Positions 26,099-33,962 of a stretch of DNA of 64,000 nt are shown piece by piece. The notes under the pieces are model-generated. The model was not told the origin of the DNA. It was given only the letters and a program-made list of their open reading frames with translations, and ran no database searches. Numbering within the stretch: the first letter of the stretch is position 1; each line of letters begins with the position of its first letter. The stretch comes from Halopseudomonas sp002296055. GTDB lineage: Bacteria > Pseudomonadota > Gammaproteobacteria > Pseudomonadales > Pseudomonadaceae. Made by a program: the position numbers and the translations under genes. The stretch lies in assembly GCF_050876985.1 (NCBI RefSeq), contig NZ_JBPAPP010000001.1; one strand, written 5' to 3'.

Positions 26099-26563
26099 TT
26101 ACAGCGCCTGAACGGCTTTCAGTACTTCGGCAACATGCCCCGGTACCTTAACCTTTCGCCATTCGTGACGCAGCACGCCTTGTTCGTCAAACACGAAAGT
26201 GCTGCGCTCAATCCCCTCGTATTCCTTGCCATAGAGCTTCTTGGGTTTGATGACGTCAAACAGGCGGCAGAATGACTCGTCCGGGTCGCTGATCAGCTCG
26301 AACGGAAATTCATGCTTGGTCTTGAAGTTGGTATGAGTGCGCAGGCTGTCGCGTGAGACGCCATAAATCACCGCGCCGGCTTCGGTAAAGGCGGCGTAGT
26401 TGTCACGGAAGTCCTGGCCTTCGGTGGTACACCCCGGGGTGTTGTCCTTGGGGTAGAAGTAAATCACGACCTTTTTGCCGGCCAGGCTGGCAGGTGTCAC
26501 GGTCTGCTCGCCAGTAGCGCTGGCGCTGAAGTCGGGGAGGGGCTGGTTCAGTTCAACGGACAT
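26099..26563 (-). CDS. bcp: Thioredoxin-dependent thiol peroxidase (Bcp/PrxQ type)
   Basis: 154 residues from the ATG at 26563, 7 bases from the complement of CTCCTC (26571-26576). Peroxiredoxin fold with IYFYPKDNTPGCTTEGQDFRD, peroxidatic cysteine C45. The usual resolving cysteine five residues later (C50 in E. coli Bcp) is Gln here; another cysteine lies in DESFCRLFD. It reduces hydroperoxides in the cytoplasm. Downstream of gcvR on the same strand. Confidence 0.93.
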   Translation of the reverse strand: MSVELNQPLPDFSASATGEQTVTPASLAGKKVVIYFYPKDNTPGCTTEGQDFRDNYAAFTEAGAVIYGVSRDSLRTHTNFKTKHEFPFELISDPDESFCRLFDVIKPKKLYGKEYEGIERSTFVFDEQGVLRHEWRKVKVPGHVAEVLKAVQAL

Positions 26564-26584
26564 GGGCGGTCTCCTCGTCAAATA

Positions 26585-27142
26585 TCAGTGCAGTGGACGC
26601 CAGGGTTCGATCACGGCGTCCAGGTTCAGTTCGTCGCAAAAGTCCAGAAACTGCTCGCGCAGCCAGCTCAGTTGGGTGCGCGCCGGTATCGCTATGGTCA
26701 GCGTCAGGTTGAGCATGGGCGTGCCGGTGTGCTGAGCCTGATAGGTGAAGCTTTGCAGTTCTTCAATGTCGATGCTCAGTTGCTGGAAGAAGTTGCATAG
26801 CTCACCAACCAGCTCTGCCTTTTGGGCTGCCGTCACAAAAACGTTGTAGGGCAGGGCTTGCGGACGCTCGTCCAGGCTGTGGCTGCGGGACATGGACAGC
26901 TGAATGTGTTCGCGCTTGGCCAGCGGTGGCAGCAGGGTTTCCAGGCGGGCCAGGGCGTCCCAGTTGCCGCTCACCTGTAGCAGCAGAACGGCGCAACTGC
27001 CATGGCGGCTCATGCGGCTGCTGACAATCTGGCATCGATGCTCGGTGCACAGGCGGGTCAACAGGCTGGCCAGCGATGTGGTTTCCTGGCCCATGACGTT
27101 GATGACCAGATATTGCTCGCGTTGACCCGGTGGGGTGGACAT
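26585..27142 (-). CDS. gcvR: Glycine cleavage system regulator GcvR-like (two ACT domains)
   Basis: 185 residues. Two ACT domains are visible: LVINVMGQETTSLASLLTRLCTEHRCQIVSSRMSR in the first half and YNVFVTAAQKAELVGELCNFFQQLSIDIEELQSFTY in the second. GcvR of E. coli antagonises GcvA in glycine cleavage control. It is divergent from dapA and just upstream of bcp, the order found in many gammaproteobacteria. Confidence 0.88.
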   Translation of the reverse strand: MSTPPGQREQYLVINVMGQETTSLASLLTRLCTEHRCQIVSSRMSRHGSCAVLLLQVSGNWDALARLETLLPPLAKREHIQLSMSRSHSLDERPQALPYNVFVTAAQKAELVGELCNFFQQLSIDIEELQSFTYQAQHTGTPMLNLTLTIAIPARTQLSWLREQFLDFCDELNLDAVIEPWRPLH

Positions 27143-27445
27143 GGTGATCCTCTAATTCACGGAAGCGCCTTTTGGGCGCGATAAACAAGCGGCTATTGTC
27201 CCAGCCTGCCGGAAACGGAGCAACTGCCCATGGATGGCGGTGTCTGTTGGCGGCTATCAGCCGGCGCGACCTGTCTTATGCTCAGAGGTCTGCCCGTCGC
27301 TTGCCGGCCGTGTGGCGGCCCTCGGTGGCGCCCGGCCAGCAGCTGTCTGGCGGTCACCGGCGTGGTGTATTTAATCGGTGCTTCCCTTGTACTGGCCGCG
27401 GGGCGAAAGTACCATTGTCGTTTATTGTTCCAAGTGGAGAGTTGC
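27143..27445. other. Divergent gcvR-dapA intergenic region (303 bp)
   Basis: No convincing gene. Open frames through this stretch are continuations of dapA without a ribosome site. It holds the dapA promoter candidate (27387-27415) and presumably the gcvR promoter. Confidence 0.6.
27387..27415 (+). promoter_or_regulatory. Candidate dapA promoter
   Basis: TTGTAC (27387-27392) and TACCAT (27410-27415) with a 17-base spacer, 30 bases before the dapA ATG. Confidence 0.5.
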
Positions 27446-28321
27446 ATGATCTCGGGCAGTCTGGTGGCGCTGGTTACACCCATGGATTCAAACGGAGACC
27501 TGGATTGGCAGGCTCTGGAGCGCCTGATCGACTTCCACCTGGAAAAGGGTACCGACGGCATTGTCGCCGTCGGCACGTCCGGTGAGTCCGCTACCCTCGA
27601 CATGAGCGAGCACAAGGAAGCTATTCGCCGTGTCGTACAGCAGGTTGGTGGGCGCATTCCGGTGATTGCCGGCACGGGCGCCAACTCGACCCGTGAAGCG
27701 GTCGAACTGACCGAGGCGGCGCGCAGCGTTGGTGCCGACGCCGCGCTGCTGGTAACCCCCTATTACAACAAGCCTACCCAAGAAGGTTTGTACCTGCATC
27801 ACAAGCACATCGCCGAAACCGTTGCCATTCCGCAGATTCTGTATAACGTGCCGGGGCGCACCGCGTGCGACATGCTGCCGGAAACCGTTGAGCGTCTGGC
27901 CGCCATCAGCAACATCGTTGGTATCAAGGAAGCGACCGGTGACCTGCAACGCGCGCGCGAGGTTATCGAGCGGGTGGGTGATCGCATGGCGGTCTACTCC
28001 GGCGATGACGCTACGGCGGTAGAGCTGATCCTGCTGGGTGGTAAAGGCAACATCTCCGTGACGGCCAACGTAGCGCCCCAGCAAATGCACGAGCTGTGTG
28101 CCGCTGCCCTGCGTGGCGATGACGCAACGGCTCGTCGCCTCAATGAGGCTCTGATGCCGCTGCACAAGGCGCTGTTTATCGAATCCAATCCGATTCCGGT
28201 CAAGTGGGCTCTGCTTGAAATGGGGCTGATTGCCGATGGCATTCGTCTGCCCTTGACCCAGCTCAGCGCTCGCTGCCACGACACCGTGCACGGCGCCCTG
28301 CGTGAGTGTGGCCTGCTCTAA
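27446..28321 (+). CDS. dapA: 4-hydroxy-tetrahydrodipicolinate synthase DapA
   Basis: 291 residues from the ATG at 27446, with TGGAGA at 27435-27440. N-acetylneuraminate lyase (TIM barrel) superfamily: GTSGES near residue 43-48, Y133 in LYNVPGR and the Schiff-base lysine K161 in GIKEATGDL. It condenses pyruvate with aspartate semialdehyde, the first dedicated step to diaminopimelate and lysine. Followed by bamC, as in E. coli and Pseudomonas. Confidence 0.96.
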   Translation: MISGSLVALVTPMDSNGDLDWQALERLIDFHLEKGTDGIVAVGTSGESATLDMSEHKEAIRRVVQQVGGRIPVIAGTGANSTREAVELTEAARSVGADAALLVTPYYNKPTQEGLYLHHKHIAETVAIPQILYNVPGRTACDMLPETVERLAAISNIVGIKEATGDLQRAREVIERVGDRMAVYSGDDATAVELILLGGKGNISVTANVAPQQMHELCAAALRGDDATARRLNEALMPLHKALFIESNPIPVKWALLEMGLIADGIRLPLTQLSARCHDTVHGALRECGLL

Positions 28322-28355
28322 TCAATCGGAATACCTGTTGACCAAGGAAACATTT

Positions 28356-29495
28356 ATGAAGCCTGTGCTGAGCGCACTGACCCTGGGAGTTTTGGCCAGC
28401 CTGAGCGGCTGTGGGTATCTGATGGGGGAAGACGGATACTTCCGTGATCGTGGTAGCGACTATCAGCAGGCCGAGGTGCAGCCTCGTATGACGGTGCCGG
28501 CCGGGCTGGAAAGTAAACCCACGGGCGATCTTCTGCCGGTCCCTGGGCAGATTGCCGCCGCGCCGCAGCCGGGCGAGAAATTTGAAACGCCGCGTCCGCG
28601 CCCGATGGCCGCGGGTGTTGATACCTCTACCTTCTCGCTGCAACAAGAAGGCAGCCAGCGCTGGGTGTTGGCGCAGCTGCCCGCCTCCGACGTGTGGCCC
28701 CTGTTGCAGCGCTTCTGGTCGGACTACCGTGTGCCTATGGCGCAAAGCGATGCCGCTCTGAGCGAGTTTGCGACCCAGTGGGTCGATTTCAGCAAGGCTG
28801 CCGGCAACCCGTTGGTACGCCGCATGTTGCCGCTGGTGCAAGAAGGACAGCGGATTGACGACGAAGAGCAGCGCTTCCGTCTGCGCCTGGAGCCTGGCGT
28901 CAACACCGGCACGGCCGAGATCAAGGTGCTGCATCAGGCGCGCGACCTGGGCGACGATGACAGCGAATGGCCGACCCGCTCAGACAACGTCAATTTCGAG
29001 CGCGCTTTGCTGGCCGAGCTGGAAACCTACCTGAACCAGAGCGTCAGCAGCGATGGCCCGGCGCTGGTGTCCAGCATCATCAACAGCGGCCCGGTAGAGA
29101 CCAGCCTGGAGCAAGACGGCGCTGGCAACAGCGTGCTGTACATGCTGACCGACTTCAACCGTGCTTGGTCTGATGTGGGTGAAGCGCTGGCCCGAGCCGA
29201 CGTACTGGTGACGGACTACAACCGCAGCTCCGGCGTGTATTACGTGGATCTGGATCAAACCCGCTCTGAGCAGGAAGAAGAGCCTGGCTTCTTCTCCCGC
29301 TGGTTCGGCGGTGACGATGAAGAAGAGCAGGTTGAGGACGACGGTAGTCAACTGCAGGTTCGCCTGACGCCAGCCTCTAACCGCATCGAAGTCAGTGTGG
29401 ATGCTGGTATCGAGCACGCAGCTGACAGCGCGACCGCCCGTGACCTGTTGGAGCGCATTCAGCGCGGCCTGAACGAGCGGCCGCCGCGCCAGTGA
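28356..29495 (+). CDS. bamC: BamC outer-membrane assembly lipoprotein
   Basis: 379 residues from the ATG at 28356 (AAGGAA six bases upstream). Signal peptide and lipobox LSGCG (C19), then an unstructured segment and two helix-grip domains (SRWVLAQLP-type start near residue 100; DFNRAWSDVGEALARADVLVTDYNRSSGVYYV in the C-terminal half). BamC is an accessory lipoprotein of the BAM complex. Rich in acidic residues near PGFFSRWFGGDDEEEQVEDD. The MBL gene start overlaps its stop (GTGA). Confidence 0.9.
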   Translation: MKPVLSALTLGVLASLSGCGYLMGEDGYFRDRGSDYQQAEVQPRMTVPAGLESKPTGDLLPVPGQIAAAPQPGEKFETPRPRPMAAGVDTSTFSLQQEGSQRWVLAQLPASDVWPLLQRFWSDYRVPMAQSDAALSEFATQWVDFSKAAGNPLVRRMLPLVQEGQRIDDEEQRFRLRLEPGVNTGTAEIKVLHQARDLGDDDSEWPTRSDNVNFERALLAELETYLNQSVSSDGPALVSSIINSGPVETSLEQDGAGNSVLYMLTDFNRAWSDVGEALARADVLVTDYNRSSGVYYVDLDQTRSEQEEEPGFFSRWFGGDDEEEQVEDDGSQLQVRLTPASNRIEVSVDAGIEHAADSATARDLLERIQRGLNERPPRQ

Positions 29496-30253
29496 GGTAT
29501 TGCTCCCTCGGCAGCGGTAGCCGTGGTAACGGCACCCTGGTTGAACAGGGTGCCAGCCGTTTGCTGGTGGACTGTGGTTTCAGTTTGCGTGCCACCGAGC
29601 AACGGCTGCGTCAGGCCGGTATCAGTGGGGACCAGCTCAGTGCGATCCTGGTTACCCATGAGCACAGCGACCATATTCAGGGCGTCGCCAAGCTGGCCAG
29701 ACGCTACGACTTGCCGGTTTACCTGACGCCGGGTACCGGCTATGCCCTGCGTGAAGAAGACGGCTTGGATATTCGTCATGTCGATCTGCACGGGCGCTTT
29801 GGCATTGGCGAGCTGGAAGTTACCCCGGTTGCCGTGCCGCATGATGCTCGAGAACCCTGCCAGTACATATTTGACAACGGACAGCAGCGCCTTGGTGTGC
29901 TGACCGATACAGGCACCATTACGCCGTGGATTGTTGAGCAATACAGCAATCTGGATGCACTTTTTCTGGAAGCCAACTATGATCCGCACATGTTATCGAG
30001 CGGACCCTATCCGGCTTTTTTGAAGGCGCGGGTTGGCGGCAATCTGGGCCATCTGAGTAACCAGCAGGCCGCCGGTTTTTTGCGGTCCGCGGGGCTGGAT
30101 CGGCTGCGGCATATCGCCGTGGCGCATATCAGCGAAAAGAACAATCGCCCGGAGCTTGCCCTGGCAGCGCTGCAGGACGTGCTGACCGGCTGGACCGGTG
30201 AACTGCTGCTGGCGCAGCAGGACCAGGGGCTGCCCTGGCAATCAATTCAGTAA
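29492..30253 (+). CDS. MBL-fold metallohydrolase (YycJ/WalJ-like)
   Basis: 253 residues from a GTG overlapping the bamC stop. Metallo-beta-lactamase fold: THEHSDH at residues 55-61, a later HD-type ligand in VAVPHDAREP, and LTDTGTI. MRYCSLGSGSRGNGTLVE is the family N-terminus. Members are phosphodiesterase or nuclease-like enzymes; WalJ relatives are linked to DNA metabolism and cell-wall signalling. The substrate is unknown. In Pseudomonas it sits between bamC and purC, as here. Confidence 0.88.
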   Translation: MRYCSLGSGSRGNGTLVEQGASRLLVDCGFSLRATEQRLRQAGISGDQLSAILVTHEHSDHIQGVAKLARRYDLPVYLTPGTGYALREEDGLDIRHVDLHGRFGIGELEVTPVAVPHDAREPCQYIFDNGQQRLGVLTDTGTITPWIVEQYSNLDALFLEANYDPHMLSSGPYPAFLKARVGGNLGHLSNQQAAGFLRSAGLDRLRHIAVAHISEKNNRPELALAALQDVLTGWTGELLLAQQDQGLPWQSIQ

Positions 30254-30290
30254 CTGCCCATCACCATTTTGCGGACAGCGGGAGCCGATA

Positions 30291-31004
30291 ATGGAAAAAC
30301 GTAACGAACTCTATCGCGGTAAAGCCAAGTCGGTATACACCACTGACGATCCGGATCGCCTGGTCCTGCTGTTCCGCAACGACACATCCGCCTTTGATGG
30401 GAAGAAGATCGAGCAGCTCGATCGCAAGGGTATGGTCAACAACCGCTTCAACGCCTTCATCATGCAGAAGCTGGAAGACGCGGGTATCCCCACCCAGTAC
30501 GACCAACTGCTGTCTGACACCGAGTCGCTGGTCAAAAAGCTCGACATGATTCCGGTTGAATGTGTCGTGCGCAACTTTGCCGCCGGCAGTCTGGTCAAGC
30601 GACTGGGTGTGGAAGAGGGCATGGCCCTGACGCCGCCGACCTTTGAGCTGTTCCTGAAAGACGACGCCAAGGGCGACCCCTTCATCAACCAGTCCCACGT
30701 CGTCACCTTCGGCTGGGCCACCGCTGAACAGCTGGCGCGCATGCAGGAACTGACCCTGAAGATCAACGACATCCTCAAGGGCCTGTTTGACGAGGCCGGC
30801 CTGCTGCTGGTCGACTTCAAACTGGAATTTGGGCTGTTCAAGGGCGAGATTGTCCTTGGCGATGAGTTCAGCCCCGACGGCTGCCGCCTGTGGGACAAAG
30901 AAACCCGCAAGAAGATGGACAAAGACCGTTTCCGTCAGGGCCTCGGCGGTGTTATCGAAGCCTACGAAGAAGTCGCCCAACGCCTTGGCGTACCGCTGTC
31001 CTGA
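30291..31004 (+). CDS. purC: SAICAR synthase PurC
   Basis: 237 residues from the ATG at 30291. ELYRGKAKSVYTTDDPDRLVLLFRNDTSAF is the ATP-grasp-like N-terminus and ECVVRNFAAGSLVKRLG and LVDFKLEFG are family motifs. It ligates aspartate to CAIR in purine synthesis. Single-domain bacterial length. Followed by tRNA-Ser. Confidence 0.97.
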   Translation: MEKRNELYRGKAKSVYTTDDPDRLVLLFRNDTSAFDGKKIEQLDRKGMVNNRFNAFIMQKLEDAGIPTQYDQLLSDTESLVKKLDMIPVECVVRNFAAGSLVKRLGVEEGMALTPPTFELFLKDDAKGDPFINQSHVVTFGWATAEQLARMQELTLKINDILKGLFDEAGLLLVDFKLEFGLFKGEIVLGDEFSPDGCRLWDKETRKKMDKDRFRQGLGGVIEAYEEVAQRLGVPLS

Positions 31005-31057
31005 GCATCTTCGGCTACCGCATTGTCAGCAAAAGCTGGTAACATGCGCGCCGACTT

Positions 31058-31147
31058 GGAGAGTTGCCAGAGTGGTCGAATGGGACGGATTCGAAATCCG
31101 TTGTACGGGCAACCGTACCCAGGGTTCGAATCCCTGACTCTCCGCCA
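31058..31147 (+). tRNA. tRNA-Ser (CGA anticodon)
   Basis: 90 bases with encoded CCA. Acceptor arms GGAGAGT/ACTCTCC, anticodon loop TTCGAAA (anticodon CGA), a long variable arm (TACGGGCAACCGTA) typical of tRNA-Ser, and an intact T-arm AGGGTTCGAATCCCT. Confidence 0.96.
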
Positions 31148-31150
31148 TAC

Positions 31151-31187
31151 AAACAAAAACGCCCAGCCTAGCTGGGCGTTTTTGTTT
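31151..31187. terminator. Terminator after tRNA-Ser
   Basis: A 37-base perfect inverted repeat with a CTA loop: the GC stem (CGCCCAGC/GCTGGGCG) is flanked by A-runs on the left and T-runs on the right, so it can stop transcription from both sides. It marks the end of the conserved core gene order. Confidence 0.9.
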
Positions 31188-31275
31188 GTCCGGTGAGCTC
31201 TCGGTGAGAACCCTCGTTCGACCGAGCCTGCAACGCAGGCGAGGAACGCCGCGCCGATTAATTCCTGACTTGCTA

Positions 31276-33636
31276 TCAGTCGGCATCGCCTTCAGCTTGG
31301 CCAGGTGTTTGGGCCGGCTGGCTGGTCTCTGGCCATTCTGGTAGAGCAGTCGGGAATTCCTCCAGCGCGACTGGCCGCGAGATCAGGTAGCCCTGCACCT
31401 CATGGCAACCGGCGGCGCGAATGGCTGCTAGCTGTTCTACTGTTTCAACGCCTTCGCACACGGTGCGCTTGCCCAGCGTCATGGCCAACCCTGAGATCAT
31501 CCGCACTATGGCTTGGGCATCGGGCCGGGTCAGTAGCTCAGTGATGAACGAGCGGTCAATTTTCAGGGTGTCGAAGGGAAAGGTGCGCAGGTAGGAAAGG
31601 GACGAATAGCCTGTGCCAAAGTCATCTAGGGCAAGGCGTACCCCGGTTTGGCGGATGGCTGTCAGCATGGCCAGCGCCTGATCTGGATCATCGATGATAA
31701 CGGACTCGGTCAACTCAAGTTCGAGTCGCTCAGGCTCAAGCTCGTAGCGCTGCAACAGCGTGGTGAGCTCCTGCAGAAAGTGGCCGAACTGAACCTGCAT
31801 GGCCGACACGTTGACCGAAATGGTCAGGCCCTTCAGCTCATTGGTTGCCGCCCGGCAAGCCTCTTCCAGCACATAATGCCCTAAGCTTTCGATCAGGCCG
31901 CACTGCTCGGCAATGGGAATGAACTCATCGGGCCCGACACGTCCCAGCTCCGGGTGGCTCCACCGCATCAATGCCTCTGCGCCGGTAATTTGCCGCGTGG
32001 CGAGACTCACCTTTGGTTGCCAGTGAATAGTGATTTCGCCTCTTTCTATGGCATGGCGCAGGCCGTCTTCGATAGCCAGTCGGCGGCGGCTCTGCTCACC
32101 GATGTGTTCTGAGTACAACGACCAGCATCCGCGGCCTGCGGCCTTGGAGGCGTACAGGGCCATGTCCGATTGCACCATCAAGTCATCCAGGTGCTGGCCG
32201 CCCGGTAGCCGAATGCTCACCCCAACACTGGCGCCGATGCGGAACTCGCGCTCGGTGACGGTCACTGGTTCACTCAGACAGTCAATCACTTGCTGGGCCA
32301 GCGCTGTGGGTTCGCTGCTGCTGTTGACCGGCCAGACGACGACGGCAAACTCATCGCCGCCAAGCCGGGCTACGAGAGTGTTGTCGCCCACGCAGTCGGT
32401 CAGCCGGCGGGCAATAACCTGCAGCAGGGCATCACCAGTGCTGTGGCCGTGGTTGTCGTTCACGCTTTTGAACCGGTCGAGATCAACTGACAGCAGAGCG
32501 AGCGAGCTATCGCGTGAGACCAGGTTACTGATGGTATCGCGAAGCTTGAAGCGATTGGCCAGCCCGGTCAGCGAGTCGGTATGCGCCAGGGTGCGAAGCA
32601 TGCGCTCGTTGTTCACCTTGTCGGTGACGTCGCTGATGATGCCGCGGCGACCGGCAAAGCGGCCCTGCTCATCGAGTAGAACCTTGCCGGTCATTGTGAG
32701 GTGACGGCCCCCGTGCTCGTCTTTCATAGAGATGGGCAGCGAGCGGAAGCTTTGCCGCTGCTCAATCTGGTCGTCAACCAGATAGCAGAGGGCCGGGCTG
32801 CGCTCGCAGAGTATCTGCAGGAAGTGTTTATGCTCATGCTCGCCGGGCTGCAGGCCGAGTAACTCCGTAAGGCGAGGGGAAACATGGTTGAGCATGCCGT
32901 TGCGGTCTGTTTCCCACAGAGCGTCGCCGGCATCGAGTTCAAAGTCCTGCAGCAAGACTGACAGCATTTCACCTTGGCGCGCAGCTTGCCGCTGCGCCCT
33001 GATCAGTTCGCTGGACTTGCGCCACGACAGCAGCGCGCCGATCAGCATCATGGGGGAATACAGCATCAAAAGAACAGCAATGACCAGGTAGTGGGCCTCT
33101 GCTCTGAGTACCAGGCAGGTTAGCAGGGCGAGGACGGAGGCGAGGGTGTATAGACCAACGTAAACGAGGCTGGCCAGCGGCAGGGGGCTCAGCACAAAGC
33201 CCCCGGCACCGATCATGCCGGTGACCAAGCTCGCGATTGTCATCTGCTGAAGCGCACCCGCCTGAGGAAACCAGAGGATGATCATGATCGCCCAGGTGCC
33301 GGCCAGTGCTGCTGCATGCAGGGTGGATCGTTTGATCCGGCGCGCGCTGGCGGTGGCGAGGACCTTGTCGCGTATGTGCCACCAGCTCCAGGAGGCCAGC
33401 GCGCAGATCAGGGTCAGTACCGAGAACCAGATCCATAGTCCGGTTGGAATAGCAGGGTAAAAACTGAGCAGGATGCAGGCGCCCGAACCCATGTTTGCGA
33501 ACATCATCGGGGGGGTAACGCGGATGACCGAGGTGAGATGCGCGCCCCGCAGCAACGCCATTTCGTGCTCATCGCTGTTGTACATGAGCGTGATGTCATC
33601 GCGGAGCGAATCGATGATTTGGCTATAGGGATTCAA
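31276..33636 (-). CDS. Membrane PAS-GGDEF-EAL cyclic-di-GMP protein
   Basis: 786 residues. About six membrane segments lie within residues 45-205, followed by a PAS domain (about 235-340, DALWETDRNGMLNHVSPRLTELLG), a GGDEF domain with intact RLGGDEF near residue 426, and an EAL domain with GAEALMRW near 552-559 and later DDFGTGYSSLSYLRTFPFDTLKIDRSF. Both catalytic motifs look complete, so it may make and break c-di-GMP, or switch between them. A single gene without operon partners; its signal is unknown. Confidence 0.92.
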   Translation of the reverse strand: MNPYSQIIDSLRDDITLMYNSDEHEMALLRGAHLTSVIRVTPPMMFANMGSGACILLSFYPAIPTGLWIWFSVLTLICALASWSWWHIRDKVLATASARRIKRSTLHAAALAGTWAIMIILWFPQAGALQQMTIASLVTGMIGAGGFVLSPLPLASLVYVGLYTLASVLALLTCLVLRAEAHYLVIAVLLMLYSPMMLIGALLSWRKSSELIRAQRQAARQGEMLSVLLQDFELDAGDALWETDRNGMLNHVSPRLTELLGLQPGEHEHKHFLQILCERSPALCYLVDDQIEQRQSFRSLPISMKDEHGGRHLTMTGKVLLDEQGRFAGRRGIISDVTDKVNNERMLRTLAHTDSLTGLANRFKLRDTISNLVSRDSSLALLSVDLDRFKSVNDNHGHSTGDALLQVIARRLTDCVGDNTLVARLGGDEFAVVVWPVNSSSEPTALAQQVIDCLSEPVTVTEREFRIGASVGVSIRLPGGQHLDDLMVQSDMALYASKAAGRGCWSLYSEHIGEQSRRRLAIEDGLRHAIERGEITIHWQPKVSLATRQITGAEALMRWSHPELGRVGPDEFIPIAEQCGLIESLGHYVLEEACRAATNELKGLTISVNVSAMQVQFGHFLQELTTLLQRYELEPERLELELTESVIIDDPDQALAMLTAIRQTGVRLALDDFGTGYSSLSYLRTFPFDTLKIDRSFITELLTRPDAQAIVRMISGLAMTLGKRTVCEGVETVEQLAAIRAAGCHEVQGYLISRPVALEEFPTALPEWPETSQPAQTPGQAEGDAD

Positions 33637-33962
33637 GCGGCACCTGCCGGTCGACAGTCATCTTTCCTTTTAATAGTAGCTCAATGCTGGCATCGCGCAT
33701 GGCTCCCCATGGGCCAAGACGCGCTCTACTTAGGGTTTTGGATCGGTCCGTACTGTCTTTATTTGCGATGTGATGTTGAATGGCTGCACTCGGCTTTGGG
33801 CGGTGCTTGGGGCCCGGCAGCCAGCGAGGTGAAGGAGCCGCGGCATCGACGACTTCTCTGCCTCTGATCTGAAAACCGTTCTGCTTTCCAAGGGGCTAGC
33901 ATTTACTACCTGCAGCACTATCGCGCTGGTGCTGCACGGCAGTGAAGACAGCGTCGCAGCGA
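33637..33962. other. Intergenic gap (326 bp) without a recognisable gene
   Basis: Short open frames on both strands show no family features, signal peptide or ribosome site. I see no terminator with a clear T-run. It contains upstream sequence of the GGDEF-EAL gene. Confidence 0.5.

Noticed and set aside
31023..31045. Promoter of tRNA-Ser (TTGTCA ... TAACAT)
   Set aside because: The spacing is only 11 bases, too short for a normal sigma-70 promoter; read-through from purC is equally possible.
31058..31187. tRNA-Ser as an integration site for an island
   Set aside because: The accessory genes start after it, but I see no integrase and no repeat of the tRNA 3-prime end downstream within the window.
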